A model generated the notes under the pieces. It did no database searches. It saw only the letters and a list, made by a program, of their open reading frames with translations, and was not told the DNA's origin. A DNA stretch of 64,000 nucleotides. Source: Salinispora cortesiana. GTDB taxonomy: Bacteria; Actinomycetota; Actinomycetes; Mycobacteriales; Micromonosporaceae. The number at the start of each line of letters is the position of its first letter. Positions within the stretch are counted from its first letter, which is position 1. Below are positions 36,168-44,611 of the stretch, piece after piece. The DNA lies in assembly GCF_000484695.1 (NCBI RefSeq), contig NZ_AXVR01000012.1, positions 1 to 64,000 of the forward strand. Reading direction: 5' to 3'. The position numbers and the translations under genes were made by a program.

Positions 36168-36248
36168 TGCCCGGGGCGGGGATCGAACCCGCACGCCTTG
36201 CGGCAGCCGCTTTTAAGGCGGCCGTGTCTGCCATTCCACCACCCGGGC
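36168..36248 (-). tRNA. tRNA-Leu (anticodon UAA)
   Basis: An 81-base cloverleaf without encoded CCA: acceptor GCCCGGG pairs with CCCGGGC, D-arm TGGTGGAATGG, anticodon stem GCCGC/GCGGC enclosing CTTAAAA (anticodon TAA), a long variable arm typical of class II tRNAs, and the T loop GTTCGATCC. After the discriminator A comes CCT, so CCA is added by nucleotidyltransferase. Confidence 0.96.
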
Positions 36249-36396
36249 GGGTGACACCGGCACGCCGACACGCGACGGTGCAGTGCCACCGTAGCCGGTC
36301 TGCGGCCAGCAAGCGTACCCGCAGTCCCGCACGCCCGGGCTTCACCCGGCTCGTCGCGGCGCCGCGCCGCACCTCCAGCCATGCCCGGCGCCCCCG

Positions 36397-37722
36397 CTAG
36401 CGGGGGCTGACCGGTTGGGAAGCCTCGACGAACTCCTCGCGTGGATCATGTAGCTGGCCGAGGGCGACGACCTCACGCTTGAGGAAGAACGCCAACGTCC
36501 AGTCGGCGACCACTCGAACCTTTCGGTTCAGTGAGGGGATCCGACTCATGTGGTAGGTCCGGTGCATGAACCAGGCAGGCAGGCCCTTCATCTTGATGCC
36601 ATACACCTGCGCGACCCCCTTGTACAGGCCGAGGCTGGCGACGCTGCCGGCGTGCTGGTGCCGATAGGGCACCGGCGCCAGGCCCCGGATGACGTTGACG
36701 ATGTTGTCGGCCATCCGGTTCGCCTGACGTACGGCGTGCTGGGCGCTTGGCGAGCAGTAGCTGCCGGGCTCCTTCGTCAGATCCGGCACCGCGGCGCAGT
36801 CCCCGGCGCTCCAGGCGTCCGCCACCACCTGATCACCGTCGACAATCTGCAGCGTGGGCCGACAGGTGATCCGCCCCCGCTCGTCGCGGGGGAAGTCGGT
36901 CGCGTCCAGCATCGGCGAGGGCTTCACCCCGGCCGTCCAGACGATCGTGTCGGCCGGGAAACTGTCCCCGTCGGAGAGCTTCACCAGCCCGTCGACGCAG
37001 GACTCCAGCCGGGTACCCAACCGAATGTCCATCCTGCGCCGGAGGAGCTGCTGCACCGTGTAGGCACCCATGTCCGGATCGACCTCGGGCAGCACCCGCT
37101 GCGTCGCCTCGACGAGCACCCACCGCATGTCGTCCGGGTTCAGCTCCGGGTAGTACCGCAGCGCGCTCCGGGTCATATCCTCCATCTCGGCGAGTGCCTC
37201 GATGCCGGCGTAGCCGCCGCCGACGAAGACGAAGGTCAGGGCCCGCCGGCGCAGCGCCGGATCCGGCGTGGCGGCGGCGACATCGAGCCGGTCCAGCACA
37301 TGGTTGCGCAGGTAGATCGCCTCGCCGATGGTCTTGAAGCCGATGCCGCTCTCGTGCAGCCCAGGAATCGGCAGGGTTCGGGAGACCGAGCCGGGGGCGA
37401 TGACCACCTGGTCGTACCGGATCTCGCGGGTCGGACCGGCAATCGGCTGGACCGACGCAGTCTTGGTGGCGTGGTCGATCCGGGTGACCGCGCCCACGAC
37501 GACGGTGCACCGGCGCAGCTCCCGCCGCAGCGGCACCACGGAGTGCCGGGGCGAGATGCTGCCCGCCGCCGCCTCCGGCAGGAACGGCTGATAGGTCATG
37601 TGGGGTTGCGGGTCAACGACGATAACCTCGGCCTCCCGCGGGCCGAGCTTCTTCGACAGCCGCAGCGCCGCATAGAGCCCGACGTGTCCGGCACCCACCA
37701 CAAGGATCCGCTTCGGATTCAC
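36397..37722 (-). CDS. ndh: type II NADH dehydrogenase (NDH-2)
   Basis: The 441-residue flavoprotein transfers electrons from NADH to menaquinone without pumping protons. Two dinucleotide folds are visible: FAD site ILVVGAGHVGLYAALRL at the N-terminus and the NADH site FVFVGGGYAGIEALAEM in the centre. WSAGDCAAVPD and YCSPSAQHAVRQA are NDH-2 signatures. The C-terminal part has the amphipathic stretch expected for membrane attachment. GTG start. It stands alone between tRNA-Leu and the MoxR operon. A related ferredoxin reductase is unlikely. Confidence 0.93.
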   Translation of the reverse strand: MNPKRILVVGAGHVGLYAALRLSKKLGPREAEVIVVDPQPHMTYQPFLPEAAAGSISPRHSVVPLRRELRRCTVVVGAVTRIDHATKTASVQPIAGPTREIRYDQVVIAPGSVSRTLPIPGLHESGIGFKTIGEAIYLRNHVLDRLDVAAATPDPALRRRALTFVFVGGGYAGIEALAEMEDMTRSALRYYPELNPDDMRWVLVEATQRVLPEVDPDMGAYTVQQLLRRRMDIRLGTRLESCVDGLVKLSDGDSFPADTIVWTAGVKPSPMLDATDFPRDERGRITCRPTLQIVDGDQVVADAWSAGDCAAVPDLTKEPGSYCSPSAQHAVRQANRMADNIVNVIRGLAPVPYRHQHAGSVASLGLYKGVAQVYGIKMKGLPAWFMHRTYHMSRIPSLNRKVRVVADWTLAFFLKREVVALGQLHDPREEFVEASQPVSPR

Positions 37723-37820
37723 GCCTCTATCCTCCGCGGCGACTCAGCAAAATCCCCAGCTACGGGGGCCGTTGTGACTGAACACAAGTCCTGACCCCAC
37801 CTAAGCCGGACATACCACCC

Positions 37821-38378
37821 TCAGCGTCGACGGAGTAGCCATCCCAGCAGCACAGTTACCAGTACCGCTACCACCAGCCCGGCCACCGTCCCCACCTGTA
37901 GTCCCTGCTCTCCGCCGAGCCCAGCCAGCTCAACCAGGAGCACGCCCAGCACCGCCGCGCCGAGCAGCACGGCGACCGCCCGAAGCAGCCAGCGCAGAAC
38001 CAGGGCCGGATCCACCACCGCGTCGGACGGCAGCACGGCCACGAGCGCGCACAGGGTGTGGCTGAGATAGAGCGCCGCCGCCACCGCGAGCAACCGCCAG
38101 AGCGCGACCGGTCGGTCGTAGCCATCAATGGCCAACGCCCATCCGCCCACGGTCAGCAGGGCGACGACGGTCGGCCAGATCCGCCGTGGCCCCACCGCCG
38201 GCAGCAACGCCACCACCGGCGCCACCAGCAGCTGGCCCAGCAGGACCTCCACCGGAAACGCGAGCAGCAACCCGGCCAGCGCGGTGAGGAAGATGCCCGC
38301 CCGGAGCAGCAACGGTAACAGCGTGATCCGGGTCACCGCGCGCCGTGCCGCGCGGATCCGGGTGACCACGGCGCTCAT
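37821..38378 (-). CDS. multi-pass membrane protein at end of the MoxR operon
   Basis: Encodes 185 residues, with about five or six membrane helices covering nearly all of it, a basic N-terminus (TRIRAARRAVTR) and a short basic end (WLLRRR). It starts with ATG 38378, 67 bases after the DUF58 gene; the gap contains a 36-bp tandem repeat. It has no recognised family. Its place at the 3' end of the MoxR/DUF58 operon suggests a membrane partner of that system. Confidence 0.8.
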   Translation of the reverse strand: MSAVVTRIRAARRAVTRITLLPLLLRAGIFLTALAGLLLAFPVEVLLGQLLVAPVVALLPAVGPRRIWPTVVALLTVGGWALAIDGYDRPVALWRLLAVAAALYLSHTLCALVAVLPSDAVVDPALVLRWLLRAVAVLLGAAVLGVLLVELAGLGGEQGLQVGTVAGLVVAVLVTVLLGWLLRRR

Positions 38379-38394
38379 CGCCGCCCGCCCTCGC

Positions 38395-38466
38395 TCCGGG
38401 CCAGCCAACTCACCGGGCCCCCGCCCTCGGTCCGGGCCAGCCAACTCACCGGGCCCCCGCTCTCGG
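38395..38466 (-). repeat. 36-bp tandem duplication spanning the DUF58 stop
   Basis: Two copies (38395-38430, 38431-38466) differ by one base. The DUF58 stop codon is in the second copy; the first duplicates the stop region into the gap before the next gene. The copy may have moved or duplicated the translation start signals of that gene. Confidence 0.9.
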
Positions 38467-39834
38467 CGCAACCGCCAGCTGGGCCACGTCCCGCAGCACC
38501 TCATCCAGGCTGCCCGCGCCGGCCCACCGCACCACCGGCACGCCGTGCTCCCGCAGCTGACCCAGCATCGTGTCCCGATCCAGCCGCCACAGCCGGTGCG
38601 CCGCCTCCGACCAACGCCGCTCCCGCGACGGAGCCAGATCAGCGGGGAGCGTGTCCACTGCCACGACGAAGCGACCCGACCAAGCCAGGCGGGCCAGCAT
38701 CTGCGCGGATCGTTCGTCCAGCAATGGCGTGAGCACCACCACCAACGCATCCGAGGAGGGCAGTTGCGCGCCGAAGACCGAGTCGTACAGCTCGTGCGGG
38801 GAGGACTGGGGATGCACGTCGAGCAACCACTCCAGCACGGTCAGGTAGTGGCGGCGACCGGTGGCCGGGCGTAGCCGACGGCCGGCCGGACCGTACTCCA
38901 GCATCGACACCCGGTCCCCCCGGTGCAGGTAATGCTCCGCGATCGCCGCAGCGGCCCGAACCGTCGTGTCCAGCACCGAGGCAGCGCCCCCGACGCCGCC
39001 GGAGCGGCCCGCCTCGGCGAGCACATCGAGCAGCAGTACCACCTCAGCGTCCCGGTCGGAGAGGGTGGCCGCGACGTGCAACTGCCGGGCCCGCAGTGAG
39101 ACCCGCCAGTCCACCCGACGCAGCCGGTCACCGGGGCCGAAGACCCGTACGCCGGCCAGCTCACCGCCCTCGCCGGGGCGGCGCGAATGGTGGGCGCCGA
39201 CCAGACCCGCCGCGCGGGGCATCGCCTCCACCGCATCGAAGGGATCAGTCAGCGGATAGGTACTGACCGAGACCGCCTCGGCCACCACCGTGCGGGAGAC
39301 CAGTAGTCCGAGCGCGGCGCAGGCCTGGACCCCGACGGGCCCCAGCGGATGCCGTCCCCAGCGGCGCACGGTGCCGGCGAGGTCCACCTCGACCAGAGCA
39401 CCAGCGGGTACGGCGCTCGCCAGGGGTCGGTCGACGACCGACTGCCCGCCCCGCGAAAGGGCGGTCGCCGCCGTACCGGCGATGGTCACCCGGTCGACCC
39501 GCAACCAGCGCGACGCTCGACCCTGCAGCAGCACGAGATCGTAGTCGACCAGGTCCGGATTACCGACCGTGACCTGCCCGGAGAGCTCGCCCCCCTCCAC
39601 CTGATTCCCCTCGGCGGCGGCGATCTGGACCTGCGGCAAAACGGCGGGGCGGCGGCGCAGGGCATACGCGGTGCCGATCGCGAACGGGGCGGCCAACACG
39701 ACCAGGTCGACCCGCCCGAGCAGCACGCCGGCGATCAGGAGCAGACCGGTCAAGAGCACCGCCCGGCCGAGCGCCCAGGTCGGCGTCCAGTCACCGGTTT
39801 GCTCCGGCCGTGACGGCGCGGTGGACGAGGTCAT
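38446..39834 (-). CDS. DUF58 domain protein
   Basis: Encodes 462 residues with two N-terminal membrane helices (about 25-65), a beta-rich region, and the DUF58 domain with its signature FGPGDRLRRVDWRVSLRARQL near residue 230, followed by a von Willebrand A-like fold. DUF58 proteins are partners of MoxR ATPases. The ATG overlaps the MoxR stop by one base (TGATG). They likely act together on membrane or envelope complexes in stress. Confidence 0.9.
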   Translation of the reverse strand: MTSSTAPSRPEQTGDWTPTWALGRAVLLTGLLLIAGVLLGRVDLVVLAAPFAIGTAYALRRRPAVLPQVQIAAAEGNQVEGGELSGQVTVGNPDLVDYDLVLLQGRASRWLRVDRVTIAGTAATALSRGGQSVVDRPLASAVPAGALVEVDLAGTVRRWGRHPLGPVGVQACAALGLLVSRTVVAEAVSVSTYPLTDPFDAVEAMPRAAGLVGAHHSRRPGEGGELAGVRVFGPGDRLRRVDWRVSLRARQLHVAATLSDRDAEVVLLLDVLAEAGRSGGVGGAASVLDTTVRAAAAIAEHYLHRGDRVSMLEYGPAGRRLRPATGRRHYLTVLEWLLDVHPQSSPHELYDSVFGAQLPSSDALVVVLTPLLDERSAQMLARLAWSGRFVVAVDTLPADLAPSRERRWSEAAHRLWRLDRDTMLGQLREHGVPVVRWAGAGSLDEVLRDVAQLAVAPRAGAR

Positions 39835-40844
39835 CAGCGGACGGGCAGGCCGGTGGCGTAGCTGGGCAGCGCACCGCTGGCCGGAGCGGGAGTGGCCGCC
39901 AGCACCTCGTCAACGATGGCAGCCGGAGCGACCCGACGCAGCCACAGCTCCGGACGGAGCGTGATCCGGTGTGCCAGCGCCGGCACCGCCACCTCCTTGA
40001 CATCCTCCGGCACCACGTAGTCCCGTCCGGCCAGCACGGCCCGGACCCGGGCCAGCAGCAGCAGTGCCAGCGAGCCGCGCGGGGAGGCACCGACCAGCAC
40101 CGAGGGGTGCTCCCGGGTAGCCCCGGCAAGCGCGACCAGGTATCGACCGATCGAGTCCTCCACCACCACGTCCTCCAGCGCGGCCTGCATCGCGCGCAGG
40201 GTCGCGGCGTTCACCACCGGCTTGATCTCCGCCTCCTCACGACGGCGGGAAATCCGGCGGCGCAGCACCTCCCACTCCTCGCCGGGGTCGGGATATCCGA
40301 AGGAGACCCGCAGCAGAAACCGGTCCAGCTGGGCCTCGGGCAACGGGTACGTGCCCTCGTGTTCGACCGGATTGGCGGTTGCGAGCACATGGAACGGCTC
40401 ATCGAGCCGGTAGGTGACGCCCTCCACCGACACCTGCTTCTCCTGCATCGCCTCCAGCAGCGCGGACTGGGTCTTCGGCGGAGTGCGGTTGATTTCGTCG
40501 GCCAGGAGCAGGTTGGTGAAGACCGGCCCGGCACGGAACGCGAAGTCCCCGCTGCGCTGGTTGTAGAGGAAAGAGCCGGTGACATCGGCGGGCAGCAGGT
40601 CCGGAGTGAACTGGAGGCGCCGAAAGTCGAGCCCGAGGGCCTGGGCGAAGGACCGGGCAGTCAACGTCTTACCGAGCCCGGGCAGGTCTTCGAGCAACAC
40701 GTGCCCGCCGGCCAGAATCCCGGCGAGGACCAGCTCCAGCGCCTCCCGCTTTCCGACCACTACCTCACCCACCGCGTCCAGCACCGCGTGGGCAAGGTGG
40801 CCGACCTCCGTGGCGGCTAGCTTCGGGTCCACGTCGTTCATCAC
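39834..40844 (-). CDS. MoxR-family AAA+ ATPase
   Basis: The 336-residue AAA+ protein has Walker A GLGKT in LLEDLPGLGKTL (about residues 51-62), Walker B LLADEINRTPPK and the sensor region ATANPVEHEGTYPLPEAQLDRF, all typical of MoxR. MoxR acts as a chaperone-like ATPase with DUF58 and VWA partners. The ATG overlaps the stop of the upstream 194-residue gene by four bases and its own stop touches the DUF58 start, so the genes form a tight operon. Confidence 0.94.
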   Translation of the reverse strand: MMNDVDPKLAATEVGHLAHAVLDAVGEVVVGKREALELVLAGILAGGHVLLEDLPGLGKTLTARSFAQALGLDFRRLQFTPDLLPADVTGSFLYNQRSGDFAFRAGPVFTNLLLADEINRTPPKTQSALLEAMQEKQVSVEGVTYRLDEPFHVLATANPVEHEGTYPLPEAQLDRFLLRVSFGYPDPGEEWEVLRRRISRRREEAEIKPVVNAATLRAMQAALEDVVVEDSIGRYLVALAGATREHPSVLVGASPRGSLALLLLARVRAVLAGRDYVVPEDVKEVAVPALAHRITLRPELWLRRVAPAAIVDEVLAATPAPASGALPSYATGLPVR

Positions 40845-41425
40845 AGTTTCTCCAGTTCGGCGACGATCGCCGCGAGCTCGCGCGGCGGCGGCGGGCGGCG
40901 AGGCGGGTGCTCCAGGAAGGTCGACAGCCGATCACCGAGCAGGACCCGGGCGCGGGCGGGATCCGACCCGCGGGTCACCCCGTGCCGCAGCCGGATCCGT
41001 TCGTCGGCCAACTCCCCGAGTCGGGGCAGGATGGTCCCGTTGAATCGCTCGGCCCGGTTGGCCGCCCAGCCCAGCGGCTTCTCCCAACTGTTGATCGCCA
41101 TGCGCAGCGCGTCGTGCTGGTCGCCGCGACTCCCGTGCTCGGCCGGGTCGATCAGCGCCAGGTGGGCGGCCGACGAGGCAGGTGGTGGACGGAGTGCCCG
41201 GACAATCTGGCGCACCACGAAGAGCGCGAGTACGCCAGCGACCAGCACCGGCAACGACACCTGGAGCCCCACCGCACGTAGACCGGCGACCACAACGACC
41301 ACCACGGCCCCGACGCCAGCCAGGTTACCCAGCAACAACCGCAGCGGCCGGCGGCGAGCGGAACCCCGGTACGGGCTCCGCTCCTCCTCGACACTGAGTA
41401 GGTCGTCGATGCTGGTGCCACTCAC
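40841..41425 (-). CDS. membrane protein of the MoxR operon, unknown
   Basis: Encodes about 194 residues from GTG 41425, preceded by AGGAGG eight bases upstream; the frame is open to 41443. Two hydrophobic segments (about 32-50 and 55-72) come first, then a charged cytoplasmic domain with WEKPLGWAANRAERFN and a C-terminal Pro/Arg-rich stretch ending in ELAAIVAELEKL. It overlaps moxR by four bases. No named family; conserved placement suggests a fixed partner of MoxR/DUF58/DUF4129 systems. Confidence 0.82.
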   Translation of the reverse strand: MSGTSIDDLLSVEEERSPYRGSARRRPLRLLLGNLAGVGAVVVVVVAGLRAVGLQVSLPVLVAGVLALFVVRQIVRALRPPPASSAAHLALIDPAEHGSRGDQHDALRMAINSWEKPLGWAANRAERFNGTILPRLGELADERIRLRHGVTRGSDPARARVLLGDRLSTFLEHPPRRPPPPRELAAIVAELEKL

Positions 41426-41465
41426 CGCGACACCTCCTCGCACCCGGTCCGGAGCCGTCGGTCGG

Positions 41466-42248
41466 TCACGCCGGCCCCTCCTCGCTCGCGCCGGCCAGAG
41501 CGGTCAGCTCCCCACGGAGCCGGCGCAACGCGGCCCGGGCCTGGTCCCGGGTACATTCGTCCACTGGCCGGGTAGCGTAGCGCGCCTCCCGGTAGACATG
41601 TGCGAATTCGGCCAGCACGTCGGCGCTGGCGATCGCGGGCACGCCGGCGGCCGGATCGCCCTGTAGGAGGCGGACCACCAGCTCGGTGGAGGTGTCGCCG
41701 GCCAGTTGGCGGACCCCGGCACCGGCGGCGGCCTCCTCCAGGCGAACCCAGCAGGCGATGACCACCGTACGCGGATCGGTGCCGGTGTCGTCGAGGTCCT
41801 CCAGGCCGGCGTCGAGCGCGGCGACGACCTCCCGGGCCGTGCCTTCAGCCGTGCGCGGGACTCGGCGCTCGGACCGGCGCCGAGCGCTTTGACGCAGCAC
41901 ACCGCGCAGGAGCGCCCCGGCAAGGAAGCCGGCGACGGCCAGCCCGGCCAGCCCGAGCAGCGCAAGGAGTGCGGTTCGCAGCCATTCGGGGCGCTGCTGG
42001 CTGTTCAGCTCACCCGCGTCACGCGGCTCTACCGGGATCGATGCGACCGGCTCAGCCGTCGGGTACTCCGGCACGAGTGGCAGCTGTTCGGCCGCGGGCG
42101 GGATGCGGCTCGCCCCGAGCGACGAATGGGCGGCCGCGACGGTGGCGGCAGCCAACAGGAGCAGCACCGCTGCGACCGGCCACCACCGGCGCAGCACACC
42201 GCTGTCGGCGGGAACCGAGGATGCGGATCGGTGCGTCCGGTCCGTCAT
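41466..42248 (-). CDS. DUF4129 domain membrane protein
   Basis: The 260-residue protein has an N-terminal signal-anchor (about 21-41), an extracytoplasmic loop, a second membrane helix (about 91-112), and a C-terminal cytoplasmic DUF4129 domain with WVRLEEAAAGAGV and YREARYATRPV typical of the family. DUF4129 is commonly fused to or next to transglutaminase and MoxR/DUF58 genes. It is the first gene of this operon, 40 bases upstream of the next, and follows the UDG gene after 18 bases on the same strand. Confidence 0.85.
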   Translation of the reverse strand: MTDRTHRSASSVPADSGVLRRWWPVAAVLLLLAAATVAAAHSSLGASRIPPAAEQLPLVPEYPTAEPVASIPVEPRDAGELNSQQRPEWLRTALLALLGLAGLAVAGFLAGALLRGVLRQSARRRSERRVPRTAEGTAREVVAALDAGLEDLDDTGTDPRTVVIACWVRLEEAAAGAGVRQLAGDTSTELVVRLLQGDPAAGVPAIASADVLAEFAHVYREARYATRPVDECTRDQARAALRRLRGELTALAGASEEGPA

Positions 42249-42266
42249 CCCATTGCCCCGCAGCCC

Positions 42267-43028
42267 TTACTCCACCCCGGCCAGTCGCTTCGCCAGGGCG
42301 AACACGTCGTCCAGCATCCCTGGTGTCAGCCGCCCGGTAAACGTGTTCTGCTGGCTGACGTGGTAGCAGCCGAGCAGATCCGGTACGGCGCTCCCGGACC
42401 AGTGTGCCCCATGCGTGAAAGCGGGTCGCGGGCTGGGCGGGGACATCCCGTACACCCGGTGCAGAGTCGGCCACCACGCGGCCCAGGCGAAGGCGCCCAG
42501 CGCGACCACGACCCGCAGGTTCGGCCGGAGCAGCGCGACTTCGCGGTGCAGCCACGGCCGGCAGGTGTCACGCTCGCCCGGGGTGGGCTTGTTGCCCGGT
42601 GGCGCGCAGCGCACCGCCGCGAAGACCCGGGTGTGGCGCAGGGTCAACCCGTCGTCGGCAGCGACGCTGGTCGCCTGATTGGCCAGCCCGGCCCGGTGCA
42701 GGGCGGCGAAGAGGACATCGCCGGAGCGGTCGCCGGTGAAGACCCGGCCGGTCCGGTTGCCGCCATGCGCGGCCGGCGCGAGGCCGAGGAGAGCGATGCG
42801 GGCCTCCGGGTCACCGAAGCCGGGCACGGGGCGCCCCCAGTACTCCTGCTCCCGGAAGGCCGCGCGTCGAGTACGGGCTACCTCCTCCCGCCACTCGACG
42901 AGGCGGGGGCAGGCGAAGCAGTCGTTGATCGTCGCATCGAGTGCGGCGAGGTTGGTCGTCCCCGCCGCCGCCCCGGCGACCTGCGCAGCGGTACGTGAGC
43001 CGGCGGCAACCGCGCCTGCCCGCTGCAC
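42267..43028 (-). CDS. family 5 uracil-DNA glycosylase
   Basis: Excises uracil and some other deaminated bases from DNA. The 253-residue product has the family 5 (UdgB) motif [14 protein letters not shown] and the second catalytic motif [15 protein letters not shown]. Cysteines in NDCFACPRL and [17 protein letters not shown] are in the spacing of a 4Fe-4S cluster. The GTG at 43028 has GGGAG seven bases upstream; the frame is open far upstream through the neighbouring gene, which is only a shadow. It lies 46 bases downstream of the dienelactone hydrolase gene. Confidence 0.9.
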   Translation of the reverse strand: MQRAGAVAAGSRTAAQVAGAAAGTTNLAALDATINDCFACPRLVEWREEVARTRRAAFREQEYWGRPVPGFGDPEARIALLGLAPAAHGGNRTGRVFTGDRSGDVLFAALHRAGLANQATSVAADDGLTLRHTRVFAAVRCAPPGNKPTPGERDTCRPWLHREVALLRPNLRVVVALGAFAWAAWWPTLHRVYGMSPPSPRPAFTHGAHWSGSAVPDLLGCYHVSQQNTFTGRLTPGMLDDVFALAKRLAGVE

Positions 43029-43074
43029 GCGTCGACTCCCGGCGGGTGTTCCGCCGGGGTTCGCCGATCCGTCT

Positions 43075-43761
43075 TCAGCCAAGCTTCGCCCGGAAGAGTT
43101 CCAGGGTGCGGGCCCACGCCGTGGCGGCGGCCCGTTGGTCAAAGTTCTCCGGCCGGTCCTCGTTGAAGAAGGCGTGCGCGGTGCCCGGGTAGTCGTAGGT
43201 CTGGCAGGCGCCGCCACCGGTCTCGATTGCCCGACGAACGAACTGCACCCCTGGCTCGGCCGAGGTGCCGTCGACCTCGCAGCAGTGGATGGCGGCGGCC
43301 TTGCCCGCGTACTCCGTCCACTCCGGGCGCATTCCCTCCCCGGGCAGCCGAGGGTAGAAGGCCGAGGTCGCCACGATCCGCTCGGACCGGGTAACGGACC
43401 AGAGCGCCAGGCTGGCTCCGGCACAGAAGCCGACGCAACCGATCTTGCCGGCAACCTCCGGCCGGCCCGCGAGGTAGTCGGCTGCGGCGGCGATATCCGC
43501 CGCGGCGGCGTCCAACTGCCCGCTGTTGAGCAGTTGCCGGGGTTCGTCCGGCTTGTCGGCCGGCGCGCCACGCCGCAGGTCCGGGGCGAGGGCGACGAAG
43601 CCGGCCTCAGCGAAGCGGTCAACGACCGCTCGGACGTGCGATGCCAGGCCCCACCAGTCCTGGATCACAATGACCGCCGGGCTGGCCGTACCGCCGGGCG
43701 GCACCACAAGATACCCCCCGCCCGTACCACCGTTGCACCGGTACGTCACCATGTCGCCCAT
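43075..43761 (-). CDS. dienelactone hydrolase family protein
   Basis: The 228-residue alpha/beta hydrolase has nucleophile Cys113 in VGFCAGAS, where most hydrolases have Ser, plus the histidine in [11 protein letters not shown] and an Asp in [10 protein letters not shown]. This fits carboxymethylenebutenolidase-type enzymes that hydrolyse cyclic dienelactones in aromatic catabolism, but no other aromatic degradation gene is nearby, so another ester or lactone substrate is equally possible. Confidence 0.88.
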   Translation of the reverse strand: MGDMVTYRCNGGTGGGYLVVPPGGTASPAVIVIQDWWGLASHVRAVVDRFAEAGFVALAPDLRRGAPADKPDEPRQLLNSGQLDAAAADIAAAADYLAGRPEVAGKIGCVGFCAGASLALWSVTRSERIVATSAFYPRLPGEGMRPEWTEYAGKAAAIHCCEVDGTSAEPGVQFVRRAIETGGGACQTYDYPGTAHAFFNEDRPENFDQRAAATAWARTLELFRAKLG

Positions 43762-43958
43762 CGGCCGTCCTCCTAGCGGTCAGTCATCGTTGGCTGGTCG
43801 CCCAGTGGTCCTACGTGCCGGTAGCCTGCCACGCCACGCGAGCCCCGGGAAGACGCCGGAGAAGTGGCGTTCACCTCCCGAACACCAATCGATGACCCAG
43901 GTACGGCGACGGCGGCGGGGTGAAGCCGCGCCGCCGTCGCCGTACTCCCGTACGCCGC

Positions 43959-44462
43959 TCAGGAGTTGGTGGTCAGGCAGAGCAGATAGCCCGTCTCGCC
44001 CGGCACGATGTTGCTGAAGATGAAGTACTCCTCGTTCTCCTGGAAGAACTGGTCACACGCTTCACCGGACTCGGCCTGCGCCTCGGTCTGATCGTCAACC
44101 CGACCGACCACCTTGTACGTCGCCTCGGCGGAGGCACAGTCGACGACCTTGCCACCGTCGACCTCCTCCAGCTCGTCGCTGATGGTCGTGGGTAGTTCGG
44201 CGATGCAGTCACCAGCCTTGGCTTCCGCGGTCTCGTCCGTCCCGCCGAGCACCGCGCCGAGGCCGAACTTGAGGCCAACGACCACCAGGAACGCGACGAT
44301 CGCGCCAACGATGCCGAGAACCTTCTTGCGGCCGGACTTCCGAGCTGGCTCTGGAGCCGGAACCGGGGCCGAGGCACCCGCCTGGGCTGCGTCGGTTGGC
44401 GGCTGGGCACCAGCTGGCTGCGGGACGTCGGGTTGGGCGGGGGGTACGACCTGCTCCGGCAC
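43959..44462 (-). CDS. single-pass membrane protein with exported domain
   Basis: Encodes 167 residues: a Pro/Ala/Gln-rich cytoplasmic N-terminus of about 45 residues, a Lys/Arg cluster (ARKSGRKK), one membrane helix (about 49-70), and an outside domain of about 95 residues with four cysteines (GDCIAELP, VVDCASAE, EACDQFF, LLCLTTN) that can form two disulfides. This resembles LppU/SCO3897-type actinobacterial proteins of unknown function. GTG start after GGAAGG; a promoter lies just upstream. Confidence 0.8.
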   Translation of the reverse strand: MPEQVVPPAQPDVPQPAGAQPPTDAAQAGASAPVPAPEPARKSGRKKVLGIVGAIVAFLVVVGLKFGLGAVLGGTDETAEAKAGDCIAELPTTISDELEEVDGGKVVDCASAEATYKVVGRVDDQTEAQAESGEACDQFFQENEEYFIFSNIVPGETGYLLCLTTNS

Positions 44463-44483
44463 GATATTTCCTTCCGGGGGTTA

Positions 44484-44512
44484 ATAGTGCGGAGCACACC
44501 GTAGACGATCAA
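44484..44512 (-). promoter_or_regulatory. predicted promoter of the exported-domain gene
   Basis: On the minus strand, TTGATC (44507-44512) and CACTAT (44484-44489) are separated by 17 bases and lie 22 bases upstream of the GTG start at 44462. This fits a housekeeping sigma factor. Confidence 0.4.
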
Positions 44513-44611
44513 CAACGACGCCATTGCCCCGCAGCCTCATCCCTTCGGCCAATTTCAACGCGAGAAGGTGTGAGTCTTCGCATTCGGGATCGGCCCGGAG
44601 CTCCCCAACGC

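Noticed and set aside
36040..36372. N-terminal extension of the BI-1 protein through the tRNA gene
   Set aside because: The open frame runs antisense-free across tRNA-Leu and has no ribosome site; GTG 36039 does.
43029..43622. N-terminal extension of the uracil-DNA glycosylase
   Set aside because: It overlaps the dienelactone hydrolase gene in another frame and is Pro/Arg/Ser-rich; GTG 43028 has a good ribosome site.
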